Shown here: positions 23,701 through 38,700 of the stretch, piece by piece
How positions within the stretch are numbered: the first letter of the stretch is position 1
Layout: each line of letters starts with the position of its first letter
Assembly: GCA_914767715.1 (NCBI GenBank)
Contig: OU612067.1
Location: 23,598,162 to 23,662,161, forward strand
DNA: 64,000 nucleotides
Origin: Membranipora membranacea
Lineage: Eukaryota > Bryozoa > Gymnolaemata > Cheilostomatida > Membraniporidae
Reading direction: 5' to 3'
The notes under the pieces: model-generated
What the model was told of the DNA's origin: nothing
Databases searched by the model: none
The model's input: the letters and a program-made list of their open reading frames with translations, nothing else
Position numbers and translations under genes: made by a program

Positions 23701-26700
23701 CTCGTGTGAAGCCACTTTTTAAAAAGGGAGATAAAACTAGATGTAATAATTACACACCCATTTCAATTTTAAATTTGACATCGAAAGTTTTAGAAAAACT
23801 CCTTTCAATGCAAATCAGAGAGTATCTGGAGTGCAAAAATTTACTCACAAGTTACCAATTTGCCTTTAGATCAAAGCGCAGTACAACTGACGCAATTAAT
23901 ATTATAATGGAACAATAAATCGTGGCATTCTTATCAGTAAACTGAAATTTTTTGGATTTTCCTCTCCCTCTTGTCGACTTTTAGAAAATTATCTTTTAAA
24001 CAGAAAACAATTTGTCTTGGCTAACGATGTTGAGTCAGGGTTATTGCCAGTCAAGATTGGTGTTCCCCAGGGTTCGGTTCTCAGGCCACTTTTATTTTTA
24101 GTTTATATTAACGACCTTTTAAATGCAGCATCTGATCTAAATTATATACTTTTTGCTGATGATACAAACATTTTTAGTAATGAGCTTGAAGTTATGAAAA
24201 GAAATTTACCTTTGATTAATGAATGGTGTATCACCAACTCGAATTTGGGAACTCTATTTTAAAAGAAAAAGGAACCACCAAATTTTTAGGACTTGAGTTA
24301 GACTCCAACCTAACTTTCCATGAGCATTTTAAAAGCCTCAAAAAGAAATTAAATTTAACTCTGATGATGCGAGCACTCCGTCCAGCCATTGACCAAAAGT
24401 CAATGGTTGATATATATTACAGCTTTTTTTTCCTCATTTGATATACGGATTAGAGTTCTGGGGCCACGCAAGTGATAGCCAACTACGACCAATACAGACT
24501 CTACAAAAAATGCTCTGCGAATCATTAAGGGAATTGGACCAGGGGCTCACATTTCTAGTCATTTCGAAAAACCAACAACAAGCGAGGAGAGAGGTCCTTG
24601 TTGAACCATGGCATATCCTTGTTCAACATGTACCTTTTGGGAGTTTGGACGGGCCCAGGGTGCGATCTCACAGTAAAATAGAAAAAAAAAATTATCCCAA
24701 TGAACTGCCTGTAGGCCATCAGCCACAATAAACCGACTAAACTAAATCAACAATACACCAATGGTCAGTAAACAATAAAAACAATGAATAGAGAATCTCC
24801 AATCCTTGTGTTTAAAAAATGATATTTCTTTTAAAAGGCTGCAAAAGATGATAGAGCAAATGAGATGTATCAAACTGGATGGAATAATTATGTTTGACCC
24901 TGCTGAATTAGAATAATACCGATACAATTTCATTCCTTGATCTTTCCATATTAAAAACTAAGATTACTGCTTGTGGTATTCAATAATTTCAATGTGCATC
25001 CAAGTTTTATCTGCCAAATGCAATTACATTTGATTTATTCGTATATGATATAAAATGTACAGAATAAGATCATGTCGATGATACCATGTGATTTATCTGC
25101 ACCTAATAGGTAATGAGGTAATTTCTTTAGACAACGGGCCTGGTGTGAGTTATTCTCTAATAGGTCTTTGAAGCAGAAACTAAAAAAATATTGAGTTGCT
25201 CTGTTTATAGTGTCATCTGATTGTAATCTCCCAATCTGAAAGTGAGTGCAATGGTGGTATTAAGGGCTTGAGGCAAATGAACAACAGTTTTTCACAATTA
25301 TTTATTTCTTTTAATTGTTTTATGTATGACAATCAGCGGTGTAATAGTCACTTCAATTTCCATGGATGTATATTCAATCATTCCATGTTTTGATATTATA
25401 TTGATAGAGAACAAAGTGCTTTCAATAAGCAATAATATTTTTAGTATCACCTCAGGACTTCACATTAATCAACCCCTACCCACAGAGTGATGTGATGACT
25501 GACTGGATGTGATATCACTTACTTAGCTGTAAGCATTGTCACGACTACTAGCAAGTAGTTTGAGTAGGCCGTACTTCTAGAGCACACCGTGCAGATGAGC
25601 ACAGTAGCTAAAAGTGTGTCAGGTGATGATTATTACATGGTGGCTTAAGGCTTGTCAGGTGAAAATCATGACAGAGCGCGGAAAATTTTCTGAAGTTTTA
25701 TTCACTGCACGAGGCATATTTGTTTCCCCATCACACCAGTCCCTGTATGAACTCATTTACACTTGAGTGTCATGGTGTGTGTTATATAACCACTAATAGG
25801 CTGCACCTATGATATTCATGGTCATAAATTATCAAGTCGCTCCATTTTTTGTGATATAATTTTGACCAAAGCGTGGTAATTTCTATGATATTACTTCATC
25901 CAGCATGGTCTCTGGATACAGCAGTTACAGTGGGTCTCAGTTCAAACCATGTTTTCATTCCACATATCAAGAGATTACTATGTAATGATAAATGAGCAAC
26001 ACAAAAAGAGGTATCATTATTTAATCTGAAGAATTTACATGAGCTGGGAGTTTTGTTGGTGATAGATGAGATGTCAGTAAAAGTACAGAAATGTGACAGG
26101 GGCTGCTGATAACTAGCATTCTGATATGGCAATTACGTCATTTTATGTCATAATTTTGACAACAGCTTCATTTGGCGATTGCCATCTTATATAAGGGAAG
26201 ATAAATTTCAGTATAAATAGACATTAAATCAAATCATCTTATACTAATTTGGTGAAACCATTTTTGAAGCACTGTCCCAAAATTTGCTGCAAATTTTGTA
26301 TAGTACTATATCATGTAATATATGATACCCAAGCGCAAGGTTTTTATGCCAAAATATTTTTACAAAAGTCATTTTGATTACGGTAGAAAATGATAAAATG
26401 TTCACCTCTATTGTGAAATATCATATAAAACAACAAATCATAAGCTTTACACCGATTGTATATCACATGCCAATGTACATCTAACTGCTGGGTGTCTGTT
26501 TTGAAGGATACGTCATGATCCAGTGAAAAGTATATTAGCACCAAGATATTAATCGATTTCCTTGTCCTCATAGTTGTGACCAGCATCTCAAATCACCGGA
26601 GTGATTCCCCCGGTTTTTTTTTCTAATGAGAACAGATTTATGGTTTTCTGACATTAAAATCCAAGTATTGAACTAGTACTGTAACAAAACCCTCGATAAT

Positions 26701-29700
26701 TTAATATACAGACCTGAATCCTAAGCTACAGTAAAGTTGCCAGCAACTCCCCATAATAATGATAAATCATGACAATACAATTTGTTACAAGTAAACACAG
26801 AGAGGAAACAATACAGTTACAGTATATGATGAGTGATGGTGAGATAGAGGATATGACTCACCTCTCGGGTATACTTCTTAAGTCACACTGATACACATAT
26901 ATCTTCTTAAGGGACCTCATCCCTCCCAATCCTTCAGGTAATGTCTGAAGGTTCTTATTATAGAATATATCTAACACCTCCAGTTCAGTCAGTGAGCAAA
27001 TGCTGTGGGAATATAATGTTAACCAATAATTATATATAGTTTTCCGACTTAGATTTTATTACTGCCACTGGCTGAGAAGAAAATTAACAACAATAATAAT
27101 GACGGGATTTCTAGTGTTTGGTAAAATAATTTAATGTTAAATCATGTCCAATTTTGCATACAAAGTACCACTAACAAAAAGCAGGTTGAGACTTTGGACA
27201 ACCTTGATAAGCAAGCTAGGGGGCATTTTACAAGTGTGAAACATCTTCTCTAACAAAAGAGACAAGAAGCAAAAGAGACGAGAGGCAGTGGCATGTTAAA
27301 GGGGCCTGCAGGCTCTCAGTATCAATAAACCTAACTAAAACAGCAATACGACAGTGGTCAGTAAGCATAACAAACAGTTGATAGAGAATTTCTTATCCTA
27401 GTGATTTAAAATTAGGATTTTTTTATCAGGATGTAAAATTAACTAAGTTTGACCATGCATATTCAGAATACTACCGATACATTCTCATTCCTAAAATTAA
27501 ATATGTTGGGAGTTATCCTGTCATATAAATAAAGAAGATAACTACCTTTTGCCATGTGTATCAAAGGTGAACTTGACACCAAAATATTGCCTTTCTGAGA
27601 GAACCCTTGTATTATTTGTATCATTAGTATAAGATGTATAAAGTACAGATTCAGTTCAGTACATGAAACCCTGTTATCTATCTGCACCTGACAGGTACAT
27701 AATCTATGTCAACAGGTGTTAGATATTCCGCTATAGGACATTGTAGCGGAAACTGACAAATATTGAGTTGTTTTGTTGATAATGTTATAATGTGTTTTGT
27801 TAAATGTAATCACTAATTGGCTGCAGTTAAGTTTGTCTTGGTCCAAAATTCTGGAGTGTCTCAGTTCTTTTTGTGATGTGATTTTCACCCTGTGTGGTAT
27901 GCTCTACGATATTACTTCATTTAGCACAGTCTCTGGATACAGCAGTTACAGTTAGTCTCAGTCAACCATGATTTCATTCGAGTATCTTGAAATTGCGTGT
28001 TGATAACATTTTTGTGACAGTCACTGAGATAATGTTAGGTAGTAAAACATAGCCAGAGGTAACTATGTAATGATTAATGAGTAACACACACAAAAACAAA
28101 GAGCATTCATTATTTAATCTGTGTCTTTTGCAACAGCCGGTTGTTTTATCGGTTTATCAGGGGTAGATGACATGTCATGTAAAAGTATAGAAATGTCACA
28201 GGGACTACTGATAATAAGCATTCAGATTGGAAGTGATGACTTTTGGATGTCATAATTCTGACGACAGCTGCATGTGGCGATTCCCAACTGAAATAAGGGT
28301 CGGTATTTCAGTGTAAATAGTCATTAAACCAAATCATCTCACTCAAATTTGATGAAACCATTTTTAAAGCACTGCCCCAAAACTTGTTAAAAGTTTTGTA
28401 TATTATGTGTTATATAATACCCAAGTGCAATGTGTTGTTATCATAATATTTTGACATTAATTTTGATGATCACACAAAAAAAGATGGAATGTTCACCCTC
28501 CTTGCAAACAACTGAATATGAAGACGGGAATCCCAAGATACTGTTTAGTTGCCAGCAACAAGGCACAATAATATTGAATATGATTATATATTTTGTTACA
28601 AATAAACAGAGAGAGAAGACGATACAGACACAGTATATAGTGAGTGATGGTAAGATAGAGGATATGACTCACCTTTCAGGTATACTTCTTAAGTCACACT
28701 CATTCACATTTATCTTCTTAAGGGACCTCATCCCTCCTAATCCTTCAGGTAATGTCTGTAGGTTCTTATTATAGCATAAGTTTAACTCCTCCAGTTCGGT
28801 CAGTGAGCAGATGCTGAGGGAACAAAAATTTCATTCAATAATTATATATAGTTTTCCAACTTAGATTTTATTACTGCCACTGACTGAAAGGAAAATTAAC
28901 AACAATGACAATCACGGGATTTCTAATGTTTGGTAAAATAATTTAATGTTAAACCACGTCCAATTTTGCATACAAAGTACCACTAACAAAAAGTAGGTTG
29001 AGACTTTGGACAACCTTGATAAGCAAGCTAGGGGGCTTGTTACAAGTGTGCGGCATCTTCTCTAACAAAAGAGACAAGAAGCAAAAGTATCGAGAGGCAG
29101 TGGCATGTTAAAGGGGCCCTTATCAGCCTGCAGGCTCTCAGTATCAATAAACCTAACTAAAACAGCAATACGACAGTGGTCAGTAAGCATAACAAATAGT
29201 TGATAGAGAATTTCTTATCCCAGTGATTTAAAAATAAGGATTTTTTTTATCAGGGTGTAAGATTAACTAAGTTTGACCATGCATATTCAGAATACTGCCG
29301 ATACATTCTCATTCCTAAAATTAAATATGTTGGGAGTTATCCTGTCATATAAATAAAGAAGATAACTACCTTTTGCCATGTGTATCAAAGGTGAACTTGA
29401 CACAAAAATATTGCCTTTCTGAGAGAACCCTTGTATTATTTGTATCATTAGTATAAGATGTATAAAGTACAGATTCAGTTCAGTACATGAAACCCTGTTA
29501 TCTATCTGCACCTGACAGGTACATAATCTATGTCAACAGGTGTTAGATATTCCGCTATAGGACATTGTAGCGGAAACTGACAAATATGGAGTTGTTTTGT
29601 TGATAATGTTATAATGTGTTTTGTTAAATGTAATCACTAATTGGCTGCAGGTAAGTTTGTCTTGGTCCAAAATTCTGGAGTGTCTCAGTTCTTTTTGTGA

Positions 29701-32700
29701 TGTGATTTTCACCCTGTGTGGTATGCTCTACGATATTACTTCATTTAGCAAAGTCTCTGGATACAGCAGTTACAGTTCGTCTCAGTCAACCATGATTTCA
29801 TTCGAGTATCTTGAAATTGCGTGTTGATAACATTTTTGTGACAGTCACTGAGATAATGTTAGGTAGTAAAACATATCTAGAGGTAACTATGTAATGATTA
29901 ATGAGTAACACACACAAAAACGAAGAGCACTCATATAATTTAATCTGTGTCTTTTGCAACAGCCGGTTGTTTTATCAGGGGTAGATGAGATGTCATGTAA
30001 AAGTATAAAAATGTCACAGGGACTACTGATAATAAGCATTCAGATTGGAAGTGATGACTTTTGGATGTCATAATTCCGACAACAGCTTCATGTGGCGATT
30101 TCCAACTATAATAAGGGATGATAATACAGTATAAATGGTCATTAAACCAAATTATCTTACACAAATCTAGTGAAACCATTTTTGATGCACTGTCCCAAAG
30201 TTTCTTGCAAGTTTTGCATAGTACTATATTATGTAATTAATATATGATACCAAAGTGCAATGTTTTAATACCAAAATAGTTATAGTTAACAATAATTTTG
30301 ATAGGCGCAGGAGAAAAATATGAAATGTTCACCCCTTTTTTAAAATAATATAATACAACGATTCGCAAGCTTCACACCGATTGCATATCACAAACCAATG
30401 CTAATCTTGTCTTGGTTTGTAAAAATATTTAAGGGATCGGTGAAAGGAATATAAGCACCAAGATATCTCTCGATTTCCTTGTCATCATAGTTGTGACTAG
30501 CATCGCAAATCACTGGAGCGTTTCCCACCGGTTTGTTTCTGATGAGAACATATTTTTTCTTTTAAAAGACCACGCTTTATTGTTTTCTGATGTTAAAATC
30601 CTAGTATCAAACTAGTACTGTAACAAAACTATTAAGGGATTAATTAACATTCTCATATCAACAATTTAATAAGCAGACCTGAATCCTTAGATGCCGTAAA
30701 ATCGCCAGCAACACCACATAATAATAATATTCATGATAATATATTTTGTTACAAATAAACAGAGAGAGAAGGCAATACTGACACAGAATTTATGATGAGT
30801 TGTCAAGTTCTCACATCTCAGGCTCAGGAGATTTCGGATAGAGAGAATAAAACCAAGAAGATGGCAGCAAGTGATAACAGACAGCGTCAACCACTTCAAA
30901 TCAGAGACCAATCTCAGTTTTATCTTTTGACGAAATCTGTTGTGTATTAGGCGTAATTAAATTACTGTCAGCTATCAGACATCCCATCTCCGCCTTTTTG
31001 GGAGGTTCAATCGCTGTCATATAATAATGTATAATTAAAACTTTTTATCAGACAAAAATAAAAATCCAATTGCCGTCTTTTCAAGAGGAAGTCAGTTTTA
31101 TTGCATTTTTATTTTTAAATTTAAAGTGATCAATGGGCAAATGCAATCTCCGGTTTTTTGGTCATGCCTATCCACAGTGATGAACTCCGGTGCATATAAA
31201 ACCGGGGGAACATCAAGGCTGGACAGTTCTGGTTGGAAAGCCCTTGGATCATGTTTTCTGGTATGGTATAGATTGCTTTTCTGGTATCTAACTTAGGTTA
31301 TTATTCAAAAATACAAATTGATTTTAATGTTGAAAAGGCATGAGTCATTAGTAAATTGAATTAATACCTACTTGTCACAAAATTCTAAATACAAATGTTG
31401 TGGATATATTTGATCAGATAAACAAAACAATTTTTGTAAGGAGTTGCCTTCTTCCTCAATAGGAAGAAGTTAACTCCATACAAAATAAAACATGAGCAAA
31501 ATGAATAAAATAGTGGTGTCTGTTCTGCTCAGGTAGTCGGCCCCAAGTGGATCGAATATGCGACATAAGTCTGGTGCCCCGAGTGAATTTGGACTTACGA
31601 CCTTCAAGTTTTGAGACTGATTTGCGATCATGCTGCATTATTGTCATTATATCCACTTTATTTAGCCTCGATTTAGAGTAATATCCATGTGACTACTTGT
31701 AGCAGTATCATTTTTTGTCTCTAGTATTAATTCAGTGTCTCTTAGTATTAATCCAGTGAGACGACAGCTGTAGTTTTGTTGCCACAGTCAGTCATAATTC
31801 AGTTGTCGTTATCCATTTCTCAGGATGTGTGGATGATGTTTCTTCTTCTCTTCATGCTGTAGTGCTGGCGTGATGCTTGTCATTTTAGCGACCAGCATGA
31901 TTGTTTGTTTCCAGTGCCTGTAATAATAAGAGTTGTAAGGCGTTAATCACTCATCAACACATTCACATTTTGTATCAGCTAGACGTTTTATAGGACATTA
32001 ACATTGTTATTCTATTCTCTAGAGATAATTAATGCTGGATAAGATTGTATTCAAACGACCTTCCCCCCAGCCGTGAGCCGGACATTTAACTAAAGAGAGA
32101 TTAATCACCCATTACAACGTAAGTTGACAAAACAGCCTTTACCTCACCAGGCTAAGCCTTGAGAAAATTATAGGGTTTGAAATTTCTTTTGAGAAGACAA
32201 GATTACAACCATGGACAACAAAAATGTTCATAAATAATGGAAAAACTGAAGTGAATTGAAATAGAGCTCGTGGGAAATTCTGGTCCAGGAAAAATGCTGG
32301 GACGGATTAACAAAATATTTATAAGGATACTGGGAAAATATTATTATTACTAAGGAGGAAAAAATTGGTGGACAAATTGATAGGAAAATTATGGAAAATT
32401 GAAACCGGGGAGCTCCAGCGTCAACTAATCACTCCATTTGTATGGAATAGGCCTATAGGGCTAGTTGTCAGAGGCTACAGACTAATCAAATCAATATGCG
32501 TTATTATTTGAGTTAATATCATTCCTTCATTAAAGATTGTCTGAATCTGGCTCAATCTGACAACTGGTCTGACTCTGTACACTTTGGGGGATTGATTGTC
32601 CATATGTTATACAAAGAGGATATAAAGGAGGTATAAGGAGGATATTTATTTTATAGGATTTTTTTTTATTATTTTCAAGTTTTTTTTGTCAAAAATCAGG

Positions 32701-35700
32701 CGCTTTCAATCTTCTGATTACAGGATGAAACTTCAAAACTATTAGCAATTTTCCGTTCGGTTAGTTGTTTTGCCAGTGTTCAGAGTTTAGTGCACTAATT
32801 TTCTATACAATTTGAAGAGCTTTATTTTTGTCACCAGTATCTTTTTTAAATTTGGAGGTAAAAAGTTTAAACTAGAGAAACATTTATACTCCCATGTTCA
32901 TGCAAGTTTGATTATGATTTTTACAAACAGAATATAAACATTTATAGCTGGTCTCAAAACTCAACACACAATGACATTTCATACAAACCCCTTCGGTAGA
33001 ATGGGATCCTTTAACCACTGCCACAGGTAAGTGATGCTAACAATAGGAAGTTATTATAAGAAAATTGCGCAATAATTGAAATTGATAGACATTGCTATGT
33101 GTTTTCAGCCATCCAAATTTTGTGAACAAGTTACCCAGCAACATACCTGTCACAAGTGACGAATGCCTTAAAGTGTCCTGTCACCGTACCTGATCAGTCG
33201 GTCAGCTTACAGGGTCTCATGGTGTTTTCACTACCAAAAACAAATTGGGAATGAATATAAATATTACTGTTTTTATGGACATGTTTCTGTAGGAACTTGC
33301 GAGTTGACTGGTACCAATGTATTTGAAAAACAAGGCAAAACACTGGAGATTAGTGTAGGTGACTTGTAAGGTTGTTTATAAAAGGATGGTTATTGTCGGC
33401 TCGGGATGTTTCAATGGTCATTTGGGAAACTTATAAGTATTACAGTCATATTGCTGCGAACCTATCAGCAACATAGAATGCACATGTACTTGATATAAAA
33501 ACTTAATGTACATACCTTGTCACCCCCTAGGGGATCATCTGTTCAGTTGTATGTCTAATAATGATTAAGATATCGTAGTTGATTGCCAGAAGCTCGCTTC
33601 CAAATTAGCAATCTCCATTGTGTATGGCCTCATTAATTACTAAGCTAGTTAACTAAGTGCTGAAGTTAGCTTCGTGTTGAAGTCTACTGCACAGCACAAT
33701 TAACACAAGTAGTCAGTTTCCATAGCAATAGGTATGATTGATGAGTAATATCTAATTTAATAAAATGTCTCATGTATTAGGGGGTTAAATGCTACTAAAC
33801 CTGCTTACGGCATAATTTCGCTTGACTTCCGCTCTGATGTTATCAAACTTATTTCAAGTAAATTAATTCACGGTTGACTATCAGTAGGCTTGAATCCCCA
33901 TTGCAGGCGTATCAACCACAACCATGCATAGAAATATAGGAACTAATTAAGAAGGCATGTCGGATTGTGTATCATCACTATCACCTGTTATTAGGACAAG
34001 AATATAAGATTTAAGATGTGCATAAGAGTTTTCACGGTCATTTGGGAGTCAACGTTTGTGATTTATCATTTATTTAGGTAACTATTTAAGGGAGGTCTTA
34101 GTATTGTATGTTTATGTTGTTTATCTATAATGGTTACTCTTAGTGCTTTGTTAAAAATCAGGGCGAAACGTTAGCTAGTTGTTTTTTGAAATTCCAAGTA
34201 ATTGTAAACACGGATATCTCTGTATGTTAGTAAAACTGGTTTTATGAACTGACCACTTTGGACAAGCTTAATTACCAAGTTAGAGGGCCTGTTTACAGTG
34301 TGCGGCATCTTCTCTAGCAAAAGAGACAAGAAGCAAAAGAGACAAGCAGCAAAAGAGACGAGAGGTAGTAGCACCTTAAAGGGGCCCTTATCAGCCTGCA
34401 GGCTCTCAGTATCAATAAACCTAACTAAAACAGCAATACACCAGTGGCCAGTAAGCATTGCAATCCTCGTGTTTTAAAAAACAACCACTGGTTCTGGCAA
34501 CACTACTAGCCTCAATAGCCTAAATAACATTAGTAGAATATGGGATGGAGTTTTGATTAGCACTTCACCTATTGATGTAGGAGGGATGACTCTCCGTTAG
34601 CATTAGTTTCATACACATTGGATATTTCATGAACTAAGAATAAGTTAGGATAAGGTGTTTGAAGTAATTAAATAAATGAAGATAAATTATGCTATTAATT
34701 TGTTTTTGTATTGGGTAAATGAGAATTTATGGATTCAAACAAACATTTAAATCTAATTCTAAAATTAGGCCAATGACCTTGCCTGTCAAGTTTGGATTGC
34801 GGGGACTTTGCTGCTTTGGTTGTAAGATTACTCCGATATTGTGGCAATGTATCCTACTGTTCAGTGATGTGCAGGTTTTTGGGGAAGGGGCCCAGAAGAA
34901 CTGTTCAATTTTGTTTCACTATACTCAGTATTCAGTGTCAATAAACATTTCTTAAGAATTGCCTTTCACAGCGTCTTGTCGCTCCCTGACTGTCACATGC
35001 GGGAATAATCTTTCATGTAGGGTTTGGGTTTCCCTTTCACCTGATGGTAGGGCCTAAGTCACTCGCGACTATGATTCCGTTGTAGTGCAATTACTGTGAG
35101 CCTTCCAATATAAAGCAATCAGGGAGGCAAACGGGGCTTTCGAGCCTACGTTGGTAGGGTGAGCTTCATGATGACAGGCATTCCAAACTTTGAATCGGCG
35201 AGATATTGATGTTGTATTCACTTTGAATTGAGTTCTTCTTACAAGGCCACTCCCAGAGACTGCTGATTTGGGCAGCGGTGGATATTGTTATGCTAAGAAC
35301 GGTGGGGGAGTATGACTGTAATTTGAATTTTACAGGACTCACAACAGAATTCTCGGTTTTCAAAGTCATTGGTCAGTGTCATTTTTCTGTTAGTTGTTTG
35401 TTAGTTGAAAAATTTTAATTCACCAAAAAGGGGGTAGAGCAAAAAATAAGGATTAGCATTCATCAGCTTGAAATTTGGTTGATGAATCAGTAATTTCCAT
35501 CGGTACCTATCCATTATCCAACATTGAGAGTACCTTACCATTTGTAATTGAGTATTTTCCAGTAGCAGTAGGTTAAAGTTATAGTAATGATAGTTAACAA
35601 AGTTGTAAATTAGGTTTAAGTTATTATTAAATAATTATACTCCCACATTCACAATTAGAAGAAGTTTTCTTGTAACCAGGATCTGTCAGTTGACAACTCC

Positions 35701-38700
35701 AAGTTATGAAAAATAACATGAAGTATAAAGTATCAAGTATAAAGTATGAAGTATAACGTTAAAAGTATAGAGTATAAAAATATTTACTAGTTTTATCAGG
35801 GGGTTATTTCAGCGCGCCCTAGCCCCATCCTGTGGGTGTATAGTGAATTAAGTTGAACTGATCTACCAAAAGCTTTCAAAACATGTTTCATTAGGTTAGT
35901 TTACCTGATAACCATTCCATGCTATTTTCTGTGGTTTTCCATGGAATGCCTTGCATTCCGGGTCAACTGATTTGTTTTCAGTGATGCCGCGAAGACGGCC
36001 GAGGGGTAATGAGGGAGTGCCAGTACTCAGAACACATAATGGACAATGGTGAGCCAGCTATCTTGATGAGCCAGGGGGTTCTTTATTGAATTGATCTAAT
36101 TAGCTTGACGTATCTATAATGTTGATAAGGTTTGTAAAGTTTTAGAAAGTCTTCTCATGTGTTTTAAGGGAAATAATTGTCGCATAAAAATATGAGTTAT
36201 ATTTGTGTCATCACACAGGAGGGCACAACTCTGAATCGAGTGCTAAGACTTGTCCATTATGCGCATTACTCCGGATATACTTAGGGTTGTATATTAGGAA
36301 GTGAGAAATGACTGCAGGCTCTCAGTATCAACAAACCCAACTTAATCAACAATACACAAGTGGTCAGTAAGCTAATGGGACATATCAACCATCATGAAAT
36401 AACAATGTCTGACCATACTGATTCAAAATACTACCAATACGCTCTCATTTCTAAATTAAAAAATGTTGGGAGTTATCCTGTCATATAAATATAGATGCAA
36501 ACTGCCTTTTGCGATATGTATCAAAGGTTAATTTGACAAACAAAGATTGCCTCTCTGAGAGAACCCTTGTAATTTGATTGTTGGTATAATATACATAAAG
36601 TACAGATTCAGTTCAGTACAAGATACTCTGTTAGCTATCTGCACCTGTCAGGTATAATTCTTTGTCAAGAGGTGTTCGATATTCTGCTACAAGACTTTGT
36701 AGCAGAAACTGACAATTATTGAGTCGTTTTGTTAATAGTGTTTGATGTGTCTCGTAGAAAATATTAATCTATTTAGTTGTTCTTAAAGTTGTGACCAGCA
36801 GCTCAAATCACCGAAGTGATTATCCAGGGTTTTTGTCTGATGAGAACACATTCTGACATTTCTGACATTAAGCTCAAATCTAACACCTCCAGTTCCGTCA
36901 GTGAGCAGATGCTGAGGGAACAAAAATTTCATTCAATAATTATTTATAGTTTTCCAACTTAGATTTTATTACTGCCACTGACTGAGAAGACTGGATTTCT
37001 TATGTTTGGTAAATTAATTTTATATTAAATTTACCCCAATTTTGCATACCAGTACCACTAACAAAAAATAGGTTGAGACTTAGGACAACCTTAATTACCA
37101 AGCTAGGGGGCCCGTAAAAAGTGTGAGGCGCCTTCTTTGACAAAAAGGACAAGATGCAAAAGAGACGAGAGACAGTGCCCTGCTAAAGGGGCGCCTATCA
37201 GCCAGTAGGCTCTCCGTATCAATAAACCTAACTAAAACAACAATACACCAGTTCTCAGTAAGCACTACAAAGAGTTAATAGAGAGTTTCTTTTCCTGGTG
37301 TTTTATAAAATCTCATTTCTACAATTAACTATGTTAGGAGATATCTTGTCATATAAATAGAGAAGATAACTGCCTTTTGTCACGTGTATCAAAGGTTAAT
37401 TTGACAATAAAAGATATTCTGAGACAACCCATATATTTGAATTATTAGTATAAGATATATTATAGTACAGATTCAGTTCAGTACATGATACCCTGTTATC
37501 TATCTGCACCTGACAGTGTCTATGATTTGAAAGATATGTAATGAAATTGTATATTTAGAAGAAAATATAAATCCATTGCCTTGCTCCTTTAATTGTTACC
37601 TGGTTTCTCAAATCGCCGGAGCGATTCCCCGCTTTTTTCTGATGAGAAAATATTTATCTTTTAAATGATCACCTTTTTTCACATTTAAATCCTAGTATAG
37701 AACTAGGACCGTAACAAAACTATTAAGCGATTAATTGACACCCTCTTATCAACATTTATTAACCCGACCTGAATCCTAAGCTACTGTAAAGTTGCCAGTA
37801 ACTCCCTATAATAATGATAATCATGATAATTAGTGATGGGTCGAGTCGAATCAGAAATTCGAATTTTCGAATCAGACACCCTCGAATCTTCAAAATCGCG
37901 AATCAAATCAGCATCTACTTACATTTCGAATCTTATTGGGAGTTATGTGCTCTTGACAATAAATTTATTTTGGGCTAATAATACATGTCTATTGATCACG
38001 ATGGGTTTTCAAGTAAACAGCATACTGACTCTCGTGATCTGACTGGGCATGTAGATCACTGATAAACTAGGCTATCATTACCACAAAGCAGGTGTCGTAA
38101 GGCTAAGTAAGCATCATGCGTGACTTGGATTTGCGCATGTGCAAGAACCATGAGTTTAGTTTGGGTTCTGATTGCAATCAAATCAATCAATCAATCAATC
38201 AAAATCAGCTAATAATGACAGGAGAGAATAACTATTAATAACAAATCCGCACGCTTTGGGGAGTATGTCACCAGAGCAGGTAGCCAATCAGATGGCTTCG
38301 GAATTCCGAGACTCAATTTTCCAGAGATCAGCTCATGCCCAGAGCTGAGCATGCGCAGAATGAGTATACAGCCACAAACAGCTGTGGTTTTCAGGCTAAT
38401 ATCCGGTTCAAGCTACAACTTTTCCCAAACACATTGTTGAGAGACAAAATAATAAATTTCAGTCATCACCACAGAAACTAATCTATTTCTCACTACCATA
38501 CCAGTCAAGATGAGTCAGCCTAAACCTCAAAAGAGGAAAAAAAGTGGAGTGTGGGATTATTTCTCTGTGGTACTGTGGTCTCTGTACTACTATGTAACTG
38601 AAGATGCTTCAAAGAAACAGAATGTAGGCAGAGTAAAGTGTGGCACTTGCCACTCTGAAATGAGTTACTTACAGGGATCAACTACATCAATGAAGCTCCA

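Larger units (their letters stand above)
21981..24690 (+). mobile_element. Non-LTR retrotransposon (LINE), copy 1, degraded
   Basis: In order on + : an ORF1-like coiled-coil segment (22052-22363), part of an AP-type endonuclease (AVYRVPSSSSAAFLGDL, then SDHKPVCASF at about 22845) and a reverse transcriptase (GVPQGSVLRPLLFLVYINDL, FADDTNIF at about 24150). An A-rich tail follows at about 24680-24690. Stops, frameshifts and a deletion in the RT break it. Relatedness to the CR1/Jockey group is inferred. It sits antisense in an intron of the Roco-caspase gene. Confidence 0.85.

Noticed and set aside
27463-27687. A 74-codon open frame repeated at 29287-29511
   Set aside because: Conserved only because the intron block is recently duplicated; not linked to any exon.
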